Virus record (IMG/VR): IMGVR_UViG_3300027759_000007
Location: 1-64,000 of that record
DNA: 64,000 nucleotides
Origin: a virus
Strand: one strand, 5' to 3'
Under the pieces are notes generated by a model, which saw only the letters and a program-made list of their open reading frames with translations, had not been told where the DNA came from and searched no databases. A program made the translations under genes and the position numbers. This document shows positions 1 through 7,865 of this stretch, piece by piece (positions within the stretch are counted from its first letter, which is position 1; each line of letters begins with the position of its first letter).

Positions 1-198
1 GACATCGACGACATCCGCGCAACGGATGAGTTTCGTCACAAAGAATCGCTTGTCATTGAAACCGTGGACCACTGGAACTGCGGAGAAGTGGGTTTGGCAT
101 GGAGTGACACCCCTACCTATGCCGAACTAGCCGCCAACTACCTACGCCGCCAACACGGCTCGAACGAATGGAAACCCTGCACCAAGGAAGCAAAATGA
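1..198 (+). CDS. Partial hypothetical protein (C-terminal end)
   Basis: An open frame enters from the left edge and ends at TGA 196-198, giving 65 residues beginning DIDDIRATDEFRHKES. The TGA overlaps the ATG of the next gene (ATGA at 195-198), the coupling pattern used throughout this genome, which supports it as real. The product is acidic and polar, with no signal peptide or membrane segment. I do not recognise a family, and the N-terminus lies outside the window. Confidence 0.6.
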   Translation, partial: DIDDIRATDEFRHKESLVIETVDHWNCGEVGLAWSDTPTYAELAANYLRRQHGSNEWKPCTKEAK

Positions 199-428
199 AC
201 ACACCACAAATAAAAAACGGAGGCCCCGCATATCCCTGCGAAGTTCCACAACGAGCTAGCGATGGCACGCCAATGCCTGTTAAACTCGCTACAGGCATGA
301 CACTCCGCGACTGGTTCGCTGGAATGGCTCTCCAAGGAAACGCTACAAGAGACTATCGAGATATTCTTGCATCAGATTGTTACAAAATCGCAGACGCAAT
401 GATCGCAGCAAGGGAGGCAGCAAAATGA
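195..428 (+). CDS. Small phage protein with GMTLRDWFAGMALQG motif
   Basis: A 77-residue protein. I place the start at ATG 195, which overlaps the upstream stop, not at the longer in-frame ATG at 168. The product begins MNTPQIKNGGPAYP. It contains GMTLRDWFAGMALQG at about residues 36-50, a motif common in short hypothetical proteins of many tailed phages, and ends in a helical KIADAMIAAREAAK segment. Function is unknown. It is probably a soluble cytoplasmic early protein. Its stop overlaps the ATG at 425 that seems to be the ancestral start of the next gene. Confidence 0.75.
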   Translation: MNTPQIKNGGPAYPCEVPQRASDGTPMPVKLATGMTLRDWFAGMALQGNATRDYRDILASDCYKIADAMIAAREAAK

Positions 429-475
429 CCTAAGAACAAAAACGAATTAAGCTGGCCGAGGCTGGTGGGTGGAGA

Positions 476-739
476 GTGCATCCTAAAGATAGGTTTCTTG
501 TAATCCCTCCTAACTCACCACACAGCGTGCGACAGCTATCAAGTATCCCCGACTACTTCAACGACCTCAACGCGGTGCATGAGTTGGAAAAGTTGCTTAA
601 AGGCGGATTGCGAAACACTTATGATGCATGGCTTGGCATCATTGCAGAGCAGGAGCATTGTTTTATTTGGGAAACAACCGCAGCCCAACGCGCCGAAGCA
701 ATCGGCCTGACCCTCGGACTATGGGAGGCACGCAAATAA
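476..739 (+). CDS. Small phage protein, ancestral start interrupted by an in-frame TAA
   Basis: From GTG 476 the product is 87 residues. The reading frame is open further upstream to ATG 425, except for a TAA at 431-433: the sequence reads M-T-stop-EQKRIKLAEAGGWRV and then HPKDRF. A start of the type M-T-x-EQxRIxxAEAxGW is typical of a widespread family of small phage proteins, and ATG 425 sits in the usual ATGA overlap with the upstream stop. So the native start was most likely 425, and codon 3 (CAA to TAA) is now nonsense. Translation may re-initiate at GTG 476, which is preceded by a purine-rich stretch. Function is unknown. Confidence 0.65.
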   Translation: MHPKDRFLVIPPNSPHSVRQLSSIPDYFNDLNAVHELEKLLKGGLRNTYDAWLGIIAEQEHCFIWETTAAQRAEAIGLTLGLWEARK

Positions 740-746
740 CAAATCT

Positions 747-1073
747 ATGAATACACCAACCAACTCCGAGGCGTTGCCTCTCACGAATTGTTCGGCTTGC
801 CCGCATTGCGACGGGACTGGCGGGGTGGATAGCGGCGGCGTGACCCCGTGGGGCGCGGCAATAGATGTGCCGTGTCCGTTGTGTAAGGGTCAAGGATCTG
901 TAACTCCCGAAGACTGTCCAAACTGTGAAAACGTCGGATGGTATATGGTTCCAGACTCCGAAGGGCAACCGACGCAGGAGCAGTGCCAGTGGTGCTACAC
1001 GGTCGAAAACAGCGTCTTCAATTCTCTGCCGAATGAAAAGCTCTCCCATAAGGAGGGCGAAATAAAGCCATGA
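747..1073 (+). CDS. Cysteine-rich zinc-binding protein, DnaJ-type repeats
   Basis: A 108-residue protein with four CxxC knuckles: CPHCDGTGG (about 18-26), CPLCKGQG, CPNCENVGW and CQWCY. The first two resemble the CxxCxGxG repeats of the DnaJ cysteine-rich domain, so the protein probably binds two Zn ions. There is no J-domain, so a chaperone role is not implied. It may be a DNA- or protein-binding adaptor. Its stop overlaps the start of the next gene. It is one of several unrelated small CxxC proteins in this genome. Confidence 0.75.
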   Translation: MNTPTNSEALPLTNCSACPHCDGTGGVDSGGVTPWGAAIDVPCPLCKGQGSVTPEDCPNCENVGWYMVPDSEGQPTQEQCQWCYTVENSVFNSLPNEKLSHKEGEIKP

Positions 1074-1357
1074 CACCAACACCAACACCCGACTCATTGG
1101 GAGCAGCATCTTATTCGCCGTTCCCTTGGGATCCGGTACCCGAATGGATGTTTGGTAAATCCGTGGAAGCACGGAACGCCCTGCAAAACTGCGGGCGCGT
1201 GCATCCATACACCTGCGGAAATAACGACTGCCGCAAGACGACGAATCAAGCACCGCTTCGCGCCGTGGAAGATGGCTGGATCTGCGACCACTGTGGATAC
1301 ACGCAATCCAATACGGCGAACAGTGATTATAAACACCACCTTCCAACAAAACCATGA
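1070..1357 (+). CDS. Small putative zinc-ribbon protein
   Basis: A 95-residue protein starting MTPTPTPDSLGAAS. It has cysteine pairs CGNNDC (about residues 49-54) and CDHCG (about 73-77), consistent with one zinc ribbon. ATG 1070 lies inside the end of the upstream gene. The first codons (ATGACACCAACACCA) match the start of the next gene at 1354, so the two starts may derive from one copied initiation region. No family recognised. Confidence 0.65.
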   Translation: MTPTPTPDSLGAASYSPFPWDPVPEWMFGKSVEARNALQNCGRVHPYTCGNNDCRKTTNQAPLRAVEDGWICDHCGYTQSNTANSDYKHHLPTKP

Positions 1358-1734
1358 CACCAACACCACGAACAGATGCTCCAGAGCGGTTGAGTCCTAC
1401 CGATAGTTCTGATGTCGAGCTATCCCGCGTCTGGCAGCACATGGCGAGCACACACAATATCAACCTCACTTCTACTGAGGAATATGACATCAAAAGTGCC
1501 GCCCTTGATGATTACGACGCCGAGCGAATCAAGCAGGAAAATCGAATTATGCGATTGGAGGCCGATGCTGCGGGAGACCGCGCACGTTGTGATGCGGCCA
1601 AGAAAGAAAACGACGCATTGCACAAAGCTCTCGCCGAACTCAATGAGCGGCTGATTGACCGTCAGAAAACCCTGATGACAGCACTCGTTGAACTCCAAGA
1701 CGCTAAACGCCAGATCAGATATTTAACTGCCTAA
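1354..1734 (+). CDS. Coiled-coil phage protein, MTPTPRTDAPE family
   Basis: A 126-residue protein. The N-terminus MTPTPRTDA is followed from about residue 55 by a long charged heptad-rich helix (RIKQENRIMRLEADAAGDRARCDAAKKENDALHK and onward) predicted as a coiled coil. Short proteins of this layout (T-P-R-T-D-A start plus coiled coil) occur in many siphophage and podophage early regions without a known function. It starts in an ATG overlap with the preceding gene, behind an AAACC context and no Shine-Dalgarno sequence. Confidence 0.7.
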   Translation: MTPTPRTDAPERLSPTDSSDVELSRVWQHMASTHNINLTSTEEYDIKSAALDDYDAERIKQENRIMRLEADAAGDRARCDAAKKENDALHKALAELNERLIDRQKTLMTALVELQDAKRQIRYLTA

Positions 1735-1737
1735 ACC

Positions 1738-1929
1738 ATGAAACCTAACTATTACAAAATCATCGAAGACTGTATTGCTACAGGCACATCGCTGGGATAC
1801 GCACGAGCACACAAGCATGACGACACGCCCGAGCGTGTAGTGCTCGAAGAGAAAATCATCGCTGCCATCATGGAGCAGGTAAACGAGAACTTCGTTTTTG
1901 ATCACCCCTTCGAGACTTCGCAACTATGA
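1738..1929 (+). CDS. Small hypothetical phage protein
   Basis: A 63-residue acidic protein starting MKPNYYKIIEDCIATGTSLGYARAHKHDDTPE and ending in a helical segment with FVFDHPFE. The pattern EDCIxxGxxxGYxRAHKHxDxP resembles short hypothetical proteins found in many phages. It starts three bases after the upstream stop, behind AAACC. No function is assigned. It is the last gene before the Xre-type regulator and a possible promoter. Confidence 0.6.
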   Translation: MKPNYYKIIEDCIATGTSLGYARAHKHDDTPERVVLEEKIIAAIMEQVNENFVFDHPFETSQL

Positions 1930-1948
1930 AAGCTAGACGCGATAGGTG

Positions 1949-1977
1949 TTGACAACTGTGCAATAGGTTTCACATTT
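1949..1977 (+). promoter_or_regulatory. Possible sigma70-type promoter before the Xre regulator
   Basis: A perfect TTGACA at 1949-1954 is followed after 18 bp by CATTTT, a weak -10 with 3 of 6 matches. It lies in the only gap of the left operon, just upstream of the regulator at 1986. The good -35 and poor -10 suggest a regulated promoter, but this is inference. Confidence 0.35.
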
Positions 1978-1985
1978 TAGAAACC

Positions 1986-2198
1986 ATGCGAAATAAAGAA
2001 TCCATTGGCTCGCGACTGCGAGCGGCAAGAAACACACAAGGGTTGACACTCTCCGCTCTGAGCAAATCATCTTCGGTAGGCATTGGAACGATCTCTGAGA
2101 TTGAGAATCACACTTCCCGCATACCGACAGTTCGCACGCTACGCAAGTTAGCTAAAGCACTTGGCATAACGATCAACGATTTAGTAGGTTCCGAATAA
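1986..2198 (+). CDS. Xre/Cro-C1-type HTH transcriptional regulator
   Basis: A 70-residue single-domain protein. The helix-turn-helix reads LRAARNTQGLTLSALSKSS then VGIGTISEIENHTSRIPTVRTLRKLAKALGI at about residues 12-63, with the HTH_3 signature (Leu/Ala core, ISxIEN recognition helix, P-T-V-x-T-L-x-K-L-A-x-A-L). There is no extra peptidase or dimerisation domain, so it is Cro-like. It probably controls the early operon, possibly its own promoter just upstream. With no integrase seen, a lysogeny role is not supported. Confidence 0.85.
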   Translation: MRNKESIGSRLRAARNTQGLTLSALSKSSSVGIGTISEIENHTSRIPTVRTLRKLAKALGITINDLVGSE

Positions 2199-2219
2199 CT
2201 GGTTAGTTTATAACCCTAT

Positions 2220-4829
2220 ATGTCTGCCAAGTATCTTTTTGGTCGCTCTGTAAAGAGCAACCAGCTATCACCATCATCTGCCCGCACGTTCACTGAGCTG
2301 ATTAAAAAGCACATAGAACCTGCCTTTAAGCTCGCGATGACACGCGATGTTTATCAGAACTTACAAACGCGGGAGGAAAAACTCTCAGCCAAGGATGGAC
2401 ACTACCTCATTCCATGCACCATTGACTCCGAAGAGCCATCGCGTGCCGCCGAGCATCGCCCAGGACCGTGCAACCTTGTATTTATTGACATTGACGAGGC
2501 CAAGGATGCTCGAACGCTGATTTCTCGACCTGACAACATGGTGCGAGCACTAAGCGATTGGAACTTTGCCGCTTACACGACAGCGAGTTCGACGCCCGAG
2601 AAGCCACGTCTCCGCGTCGTGGTAGATGCAGACAGTATTCCAGCGGATAACTACGAGAAGGTGGTCCACTTTGTCGCGTCGAAGCTAGGCTTGCAGGAGG
2701 TCACAAGTGAGTCGCTCAAACCCAAGCAGCCGATGATCTTACCCAGCATCTTCTCAGATGATGACCCAGACACGCAGCACCCGCTTATTGTCTGCCAACT
2801 TACAGGCCGAGCGCTCACGGTTAGGGACATCGCTAGCTTCGATACAAAGATCGAAGTGGCAAAGGTGGTAGGCAAAGCCATCCATAAAGCTGAAGGCTGG
2901 CACGGGGAGAACGAAGATGATGGACTGCAATACTTGAGAGCGCCATTGTTAGGAATTACCGTCGATATGGCTCGGGAGGCTCTTAAATGCGTAGATCCCG
3001 ACAAGGACTACTTCACATGGCTCGACATGGCTTCGGCCCTCAAGCACCAGTGGGGGCACTCAGACCCAGATGCAGCTTTCCACCTGTTCGATCAATGGAG
3101 CATGGATGGAAAAGGTGGTAAATACCTTGGTGAAGATGACACGCTCGCCAAGTGGAATTCTTTGAAGCCAACACCTAAAGGTCGTTTGCCCGTAACCATT
3201 CGATCTCTAATCAAGCGAGCCACGGAAGCAGGATGGAACGCAGCTCCCGCCAAGGAGGCGTGTTTCAAAGCTGTGCAGGACTGGATCACATTAGAAGCCC
3301 GAACGATTCAAGACTTCTCGGTCACAGCATTAGAGCGTGTCGCTGCCCTGCCAGCACCTACAGCATCCGAGGAGTCCATGCTACTCGGAGCTATCTGTTC
3401 ACTACTCAAAGAAAGACACGGTGAGCGCGTAACCAAGACTGACTTGGCAAAAGACTTGAAGAAGTTGCGTGATCGTAGAGCTAGGGCCAAGGACGAGAAC
3501 CGTGAAAAAATACCAGCGTGGTCAATCGGTTGGTGTTACGTTACCAAAGACTGCTTGTTCTTTCGTCCGACCACCGGACAGCGCATCAATGCAGAAGCAC
3601 TCAACTCGGCATACAGTCGTGAGCTTCTTCCCACAAAGGATTGGTTGGAATCACAGGGTAAGGACGCCACGCCAGAGGAAGCAAGCAAGCCGATTATGTT
3701 CCCAGCAGACTACCTGCTCAACCATCAGAAGTGTCTGGTGTGCGATGGTTACATCTACGATCCGAGCAGCCCAAATGACGTGTACTCAGACGACGCTAAC
3801 GGATTCAGATCAGTGAATTACTACCAAAAATGCACCACCAAACCTGACTCTGACGCATCCGCTAGCGCGTCCCTTATGTGGATCAACCACCTGTCCAAAC
3901 TTATAAAAGAACCAGAGTACCGTCAGGTTCTCACGGACTACATCGCCTACATGGTGCAGTTCCCCGGTCGAAAAATCCGCTGGGCTATATTGATTCAAGG
4001 CGCTGAAGGCTGCGGCAAGTCTTATCTATCTAAAATACTCTCCACAGTTCTTGGTGAACCAAATGTCAAGATGATCAATAATGACATCCTGAGATCGACA
4101 TGGACCGACTGGGCTACAGGCTCACAGGTGGTAATTCTTTCGGAAATCCGCGTATCAGGGCAAAATAGGCATGACATTATGAATCGTCTCAAGGAGGCAA
4201 TTACCGATGATCGCATACCCATTAACCAGAAGGGCAAAGACAGCCGCACCGTGGTCAACGTGACCAATTACATCGGATTTACCAACTTTCCAGACGCATT
4301 GGCCGTAGGAGAAGGAAGTCGTAGATGGTTTGTCATTAAATCACCCTTGCAAACTCCTGAGCAGGTAAAAGCGCTTGGTGAAGACTATTTTGATGAGCTA
4401 TTTCAAGACCTATTGCAGAACCCTGGAGGCTACCGAGCCTTTTTTGAGACCTGGAACATCAGCAGCGATTTCTCCCCAGACGGTAGAGCACCCGAAACCA
4501 TCTATCTCAAAGAGATGATCGAGGACAGTGCCGACGTAGTTTCTGCATCCATCAAAGAGCTGATTCGCGAGAATGAGAATCCTTTGATCGCAGACGACCT
4601 TATTTCTCAGACGATTTTGAAGGAATATCTTGATACGAAAGAAACGTCACAGTATGTTACTCGAATCCTTCGAGAAAACCAATACAACTTGGTCTTTGGA
4701 AGGGCTGAGATAAACGGAATCAAACATCGGCTCTGGATCAAGTCAGGGTCGTTTGAAGGTCTTGAGCCTTCACAAATATACGAAATCGCGAGATCGCGGC
4801 ACAACCAAAATGAAGGAGACTGGATATGA
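2220..4829 (+). CDS. AEP-type primase / PriCT-2 / SF3-like helicase fusion
   Basis: An 869-residue replication protein. The N-terminal part contains FIDID (D90, D92) and later PRLRVVVD (about 127-134), matching an archaeo-eukaryotic primase/VirE-N-like catalytic core. Residues about 235-330 (REALKCVDPDKDYFTW, then MASALKHQWG) look like a PriCT-2 linker. The C-terminal half carries a Walker A GAEGCGKS (594-601), a Walker B-like region around VVILSEIR, and the DUF5906/P4-type helicase sequence ending GFTNFPDALAVGEGSRRWFV. It would prime and unwind DNA at phage forks with the family A polymerase at 8956. No Shine-Dalgarno; the start follows AACCCTAT. The domain order is normal for P4/NrS-1-like primase-helicases. 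Confidence 0.9.
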   Translation: MSAKYLFGRSVKSNQLSPSSARTFTELIKKHIEPAFKLAMTRDVYQNLQTREEKLSAKDGHYLIPCTIDSEEPSRAAEHRPGPCNLVFIDIDEAKDARTLISRPDNMVRALSDWNFAAYTTASSTPEKPRLRVVVDADSIPADNYEKVVHFVASKLGLQEVTSESLKPKQPMILPSIFSDDDPDTQHPLIVCQLTGRALTVRDIASFDTKIEVAKVVGKAIHKAEGWHGENEDDGLQYLRAPLLGITVDMAREALKCVDPDKDYFTWLDMASALKHQWGHSDPDAAFHLFDQWSMDGKGGKYLGEDDTLAKWNSLKPTPKGRLPVTIRSLIKRATEAGWNAAPAKEACFKAVQDWITLEARTIQDFSVTALERVAALPAPTASEESMLLGAICSLLKERHGERVTKTDLAKDLKKLRDRRARAKDENREKIPAWSIGWCYVTKDCLFFRPTTGQRINAEALNSAYSRELLPTKDWLESQGKDATPEEASKPIMFPADYLLNHQKCLVCDGYIYDPSSPNDVYSDDANGFRSVNYYQKCTTKPDSDASASASLMWINHLSKLIKEPEYRQVLTDYIAYMVQFPGRKIRWAILIQGAEGCGKSYLSKILSTVLGEPNVKMINNDILRSTWTDWATGSQVVILSEIRVSGQNRHDIMNRLKEAITDDRIPINQKGKDSRTVVNVTNYIGFTNFPDALAVGEGSRRWFVIKSPLQTPEQVKALGEDYFDELFQDLLQNPGGYRAFFETWNISSDFSPDGRAPETIYLKEMIEDSADVVSASIKELIRENENPLIADDLISQTILKEYLDTKETSQYVTRILRENQYNLVFGRAEINGIKHRLWIKSGSFEGLEPSQIYEIARSRHNQNEGDWI

Positions 4830-4987
4830 CAGAACTTAGACGCAGGCACATTCTTGCCGCCATCATAAGCAGTTTAATTTTTTTAAGCAGCTACTTTTTT
4901 GAAAATACACGATGGCTATTAGGCACAGGATGTTTCTGCATCGTTCTGATGCTGCTCATTTTTGCACCGCTTTTAACTGAAAACTAA
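4826..4987 (+). CDS. Small membrane protein with two predicted TM segments
   Basis: A 53-residue protein starting MTELRRRHILAAIISS. It has two hydrophobic segments, about residues 9-24 and 32-48 (WLLGTGCFCIVLMLLIFAP), after a basic N-terminus, which suggests an inner-membrane hairpin. Its ATG overlaps the primase stop (ATGA). Function is unknown. A position inside the replication operon argues against a late holin, but the topology would allow one. Confidence 0.6.
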   Translation: MTELRRRHILAAIISSLIFLSSYFFENTRWLLGTGCFCIVLMLLIFAPLLTEN

Positions 4988-4993
4988 CAGACT

Positions 4994-5758
4994 ATGAAAG
5001 CCATCGACTACACCCTACCCTTTTACAAGAAATGTCTATCCCAGCACATCTGGGACTGGCGGAGCCGCTTCGTCACGACTCACGTTGCCGCTCACCATGA
5101 GCACAACGAAGAGATGCTGAAGCAGGTCGCACATGAGCGCGGGGCCGAGTTCCTCGAAGCCTTCAACCAGCATACTACTCAACCCATTTTCCCGTTTGCT
5201 GGAATCCCAGCAACGGAAATCAAACCAAACCAAACACCCAATACCAACGCTACGATGAAACTCGAAATCAACATCCCCGACGAACTCTTCAACCCACTTG
5301 TGCAAGCCATTGACCGCCTCACGGCGGCTGTCGCGGCAGGTGGATTCACCCAGCCATCGTTCACCATCACGACCTCTGAGGGAGTCACAGGCACCACACC
5401 TGTCGGCAGCGTCGGTGAGACGACTCCTGAGCCTGAGCCTGAGAAGCCCAAAGCAGGTCGCCCGAAGAAGGAGAAAGTCACCACACCTGAGCCTACGCCA
5501 GTCGTTGAAACTGCCGCTGTCGAGGAAACACCTGCTGAAGAAGCCCCCGCCAAGGTCAAAGTGCCAACAGGCCCAGAACTTTCCGAGAAGGTCAAACCAC
5601 TCGCAGCTCACCCCGAGCTTCAGCAGGACTTGATTCGCTTCAAGGCCAACGAGTTAAAGATCAACGGCCCGATTCGCCTTGTCACCGACACAGAAGCTCT
5701 TGCAAAGTTTGACGCGAAAGTGACTGAGCTTCTCGCCAAGATCCCAGCCGAAGTTTAA
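4994..5758 (+). CDS. Hypothetical protein with AT-hook-like linker; possible two-gene fusion
   Basis: A 254-residue protein in three parts. Residues 1-75 are a charged helical region. From residue 88 (ATG 5256) the sequence MKLEINIPDELFNPLVQAIDRL looks like an independent protein start. A Pro/Glu/Thr-rich linker with AGRPKKEK (AT-hook-like) then leads to a C-terminal globular segment (ELSEKVKPLAAHPELQQDLIRFK). The DNA just before ATG 5256 is AACC-rich, like intergenic leaders elsewhere in this genome, so the frame may have arisen by loss of a stop between two genes. Function is unknown. DNA binding is plausible from the GRPKK element and the replication neighbourhood. Confidence 0.65.
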   Translation: MKAIDYTLPFYKKCLSQHIWDWRSRFVTTHVAAHHEHNEEMLKQVAHERGAEFLEAFNQHTTQPIFPFAGIPATEIKPNQTPNTNATMKLEINIPDELFNPLVQAIDRLTAAVAAGGFTQPSFTITTSEGVTGTTPVGSVGETTPEPEPEKPKAGRPKKEKVTTPEPTPVVETAAVEETPAEEAPAKVKVPTGPELSEKVKPLAAHPELQQDLIRFKANELKINGPIRLVTDTEALAKFDAKVTELLAKIPAEV

Positions 5759-5766
5759 CCCTACCT

Positions 5767-5801
5767 GTTAGCCTGAGAGGTCCGATCCCTCTTGGGCTAA
5801 C
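5767..5801 (+). promoter_or_regulatory. 14-bp hairpin in the leader of the exonuclease gene
   Basis: A perfect stem GTTAGCCTGAGAGG / CCTCTTGGGCTAAC, continuous over 14 pairs if the tandem G-U wobbles in the middle are counted, with a 7-nt loop TCCGATC. It ends 16 nt before the ATG at 5818 and has no T-tract, so it is not a standard terminator. It could be an mRNA processing site, a translational operator or a protein-binding site. Confidence 0.6.
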
Positions 5802-5817
5802 TCGATCAACTACTCTC

Positions 5818-7038
5818 ATGTCTAAACCCTCAAAAATTTCACTTGCGGCAAGTTCGTCGGGCTGTTGGTCGAAATGCACAGCCCAGCCCCATTACGTCTT
5901 AGCCAACGCGAAGCACATCCCGCCACAGGACACCCAGTTCTCCGTGGAAGGAACGAACGCGCACACAGTTGTTGAGTGTCTGTTCAAAGGTCTTCCGCTG
6001 CCTGCGTTCGCAACGCCAGAGATGACCAAGCACGCCACCAATTTCGTAGCTTACTGTTCGCAGTTTGAGAGCGACTGGGCTTACTCAGAGTTGAAGGTCG
6101 ATCTGTTCTACATGCCAGGGCGCAATGGTTACGTTGACTGGTGCTCCTTCGCTCCTGACGTGATCGACATTGCTGACTTCAAGTACGGTCAGGGTGTGTC
6201 CGTCTCAGCCAAGGAGAACCTTCAGATGTCCATCTATGCTCGTAGCGCCATCAAGCAGAAGAAAATCCCCGTTCGACCCGACACCAAGGTCCGATTACAC
6301 ATCGGACAGCCACGGGTCAGACAAGGTGAGCGCATCAGTGTGTGGGAGATCAATTACGCCGAGTTGGAGCAGTTCACCGATGACAACGTGGTAGGACCAT
6401 CACAGGTCATCCTCAACCGAACAGATGACCTCACCTTCCACTCAAGCGACAAGACCTGCCAGTTCTGTCCAGCCAAGACCTTCTGCGGGCTGAAGGGATA
6501 CGAGCCAGCGTTCGCCTACCAGGGCGCAATGAGAGCACAGGCAGTGACTAAAGGCACACCATTGGAAGACTTGACCAAAGGAGCTATCCCTGTCCTAAAA
6601 CCTGTAAGTGAGACATCTGATGACGTGATTGTGAGCATCATCACCCGTAAGTCAGAGATTGTCGCATGGCTCAACACCTTCGAGAAGTATGGACTTCAGA
6701 TGGCAGCGAGCGGCACAGCACTCCCTGGCACCAAGATCGTCACCAGTAAGGGTGGTCATCGGTCGTGGAGTGACCCGCTTGAAGCCAAGATCATGTTCCT
6801 TGAGCTTGTCGAGTCTGGCAAGATCACCAAAGACCAAATTATTGAGGAGAAGTTGCTCACGCCCAAGCAAGCCGAGGAGTTTGAGTTCGATTTCGAGAAG
6901 GACAGATGGAAGGAAGTCCAATCCCTTATCTTCAAGCCCAAAGGCAAGCCTGTGCTCGCGTCACTGGATGATCCACGCCCAGCTTACACAGGTGAGGCTG
7001 ACATCTCAGGACTCTTTGATGAGGAAGAAGAAATTTGA
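5818..7038 (+). CDS. DUF2800 family PD-(D/E)XK exonuclease (Cas4/RecB-like)
   Basis: A 406-residue protein. Nuclease core residues are visible in VIDIADFKYGQG (D120, K122), followed by a conserved QMSIYA helix. A cysteine cluster TCQFCPAKTFC (C214, C217, C223), with C20 in the N-terminal CWSKC, matches the four-cysteine Fe-S motif of Cas4/AddB-type nucleases. EGTNAHTVVE near residues 45-54 is the typical 'E-G-T-x-A-H' motif of DUF2800. In phages this family neighbours DUF2815 and family A polymerase genes, as here, which suggests a role in recombination or end processing during replication. It starts at ATG 5818 after the leader hairpin. Confidence 0.85.
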   Translation: MSKPSKISLAASSSGCWSKCTAQPHYVLANAKHIPPQDTQFSVEGTNAHTVVECLFKGLPLPAFATPEMTKHATNFVAYCSQFESDWAYSELKVDLFYMPGRNGYVDWCSFAPDVIDIADFKYGQGVSVSAKENLQMSIYARSAIKQKKIPVRPDTKVRLHIGQPRVRQGERISVWEINYAELEQFTDDNVVGPSQVILNRTDDLTFHSSDKTCQFCPAKTFCGLKGYEPAFAYQGAMRAQAVTKGTPLEDLTKGAIPVLKPVSETSDDVIVSIITRKSEIVAWLNTFEKYGLQMAASGTALPGTKIVTSKGGHRSWSDPLEAKIMFLELVESGKITKDQIIEEKLLTPKQAEEFEFDFEKDRWKEVQSLIFKPKGKPVLASLDDPRPAYTGEADISGLFDEEEEI

Positions 7039-7048
7039 AGATTCAGTA

Positions 7049-7077
7049 TTGACACTTCTGAAATCAGAAACTATGCT
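7049..7077 (+). promoter_or_regulatory. Sigma70-type promoter upstream of the DUF2815 gene
   Basis: TTGACA (7049-7054), a 17-bp spacer and TATGCT (7072-7077, 4 of 6 consensus), just after the exonuclease stop. It would drive the DUF2815, DUF6321-like, structured RNA and polymerase segment with a leader of about 185 nt. Spacing and -35 are ideal for a host housekeeping sigma factor. Confidence 0.6.
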
Positions 7078-7147
7078 TGACTCCTCGACTCCAAAAGTCC
7101 TTACCTACACCACCATGAAGTAATCTACCATACGCCAGCACGCGCAA

Positions 7148-7220
7148 GCAGGTTCACGGGAGCCGCTGGAGGAAGCAAACCGTTCTATGATCATACAACG
7201 AAGGAGACTGAGTAACCTGC
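7148..7220 (+). promoter_or_regulatory. Structured leader upstream of the DUF2815 gene
   Basis: A 7-bp closing stem GCAGGTT (7148-7154) / AACCTGC (7214-7220) encloses smaller pairings. These include ACGG/CCGT (7156-7159 with 7180-7183), which competes with CGTT/AACG (7181-7184 with 7197-7200), and the palindrome TATGATCATA. It lies in the 5' leader made by the promoter at 7049. No known riboswitch is recognised. A short structured leader or small RNA is possible. Confidence 0.35.
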
Positions 7221-7268
7221 CTGTAAGTGGCTGCTCAATTTGCTGCGAAACACAAAACCGATACCCCT

Positions 7269-7865
7269 ATGAGCACTAACACCACCCCCGGCGAAATCGC
7301 CCTCCGCAACGTCAAACTCACCTATGTCCACGTCGATAAGCCGTGGGCTAAACAGGGAGACCCTGAAGACAAGAAGAAGTTCGCCATCACTCCGGTCTTG
7401 CCGAAGAACCACCCACAGGTCGCCGCTTTGCAGGCTGCTGCAAATGCAGTCGCCGTCGCTAAGTGGGGTGACAAGCTCAACAAGTCTGTTTTCCCGACCT
7501 ACTGCATCCGTGACACCGACTTGCCTACAGAGGCGAAGCATCGTGCCAAGGACGGCTTTGGCCCAGGCGTGTTGTTCTTCAACGCATCCCGCAAACCTGC
7601 TGATGGACCTCCTGCCGTTCGTCACAAGTCAGTGGCGTCAGGCACCGTGCAACTTAACCCTGCCACCAACCCGAACGAGTATCCTTACTCAGGCTCACTC
7701 GGCAGCGTCGTGGTGAAGTTTTGGGCACAAGACAACATCCACGGGCAGAAGATCAACTGCGAGTTGGTCGCTGTTGCCAAGTCCGCAGAAGGCGAGAAGT
7801 TGTCTGGAGGAGGCACCGACACCGAAGCCGCAGCCGCCTCGATCATGGAAGAAGACGAGGTGTAA
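7269..7865 (+). CDS. DUF2815 family phage protein (possible ssDNA-binding)
   Basis: A 198-residue protein from ATG 7269. A GTG at 7227 would add 14 residues, but the ATG sits behind the genome's usual ACCCCT context. The start TTPGEIALRNVKLTYVHVDKPW, then DKKKFAITPVLPKNHPQ, the central GPGVLFFNASRK and the later GQKINCELVAVAKS all fit DUF2815. This OB-like family lies next to DUF2800 and family A DNA polymerase in many phages and is thought to act as a replication ssDNA-binding protein (family-level inference). The C-terminus is acidic (SIMEEDEV), as in many SSBs. Confidence 0.85.
   Translation: MSTNTTPGEIALRNVKLTYVHVDKPWAKQGDPEDKKKFAITPVLPKNHPQVAALQAAANAVAVAKWGDKLNKSVFPTYCIRDTDLPTEAKHRAKDGFGPGVLFFNASRKPADGPPAVRHKSVASGTVQLNPATNPNEYPYSGSLGSVVVKFWAQDNIHGQKINCELVAVAKSAEGEKLSGGGTDTEAAAASIMEEDEV

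Noticed and set aside
425-739. TAA recoded as an amino acid in this phage
   Set aside because: Many convincing genes end in TAA (for example at 5758, 7865 and 63253), so general TAA reassignment is excluded; only this one TAA is in the way.
663-1493. A 276-residue open frame on the minus strand over the left-end genes
   Set aside because: It lies antisense to four well-supported short genes with coupled starts, has basic low-complexity composition and no recognisable domain; it is a frame shadow.
1986-2198. A lysogeny (CI-type) repressor
   Set aside because: The protein is a single HTH domain with no dimerisation or cleavage domain, and no integrase or attachment site is seen; a Cro-like early regulator is more likely.
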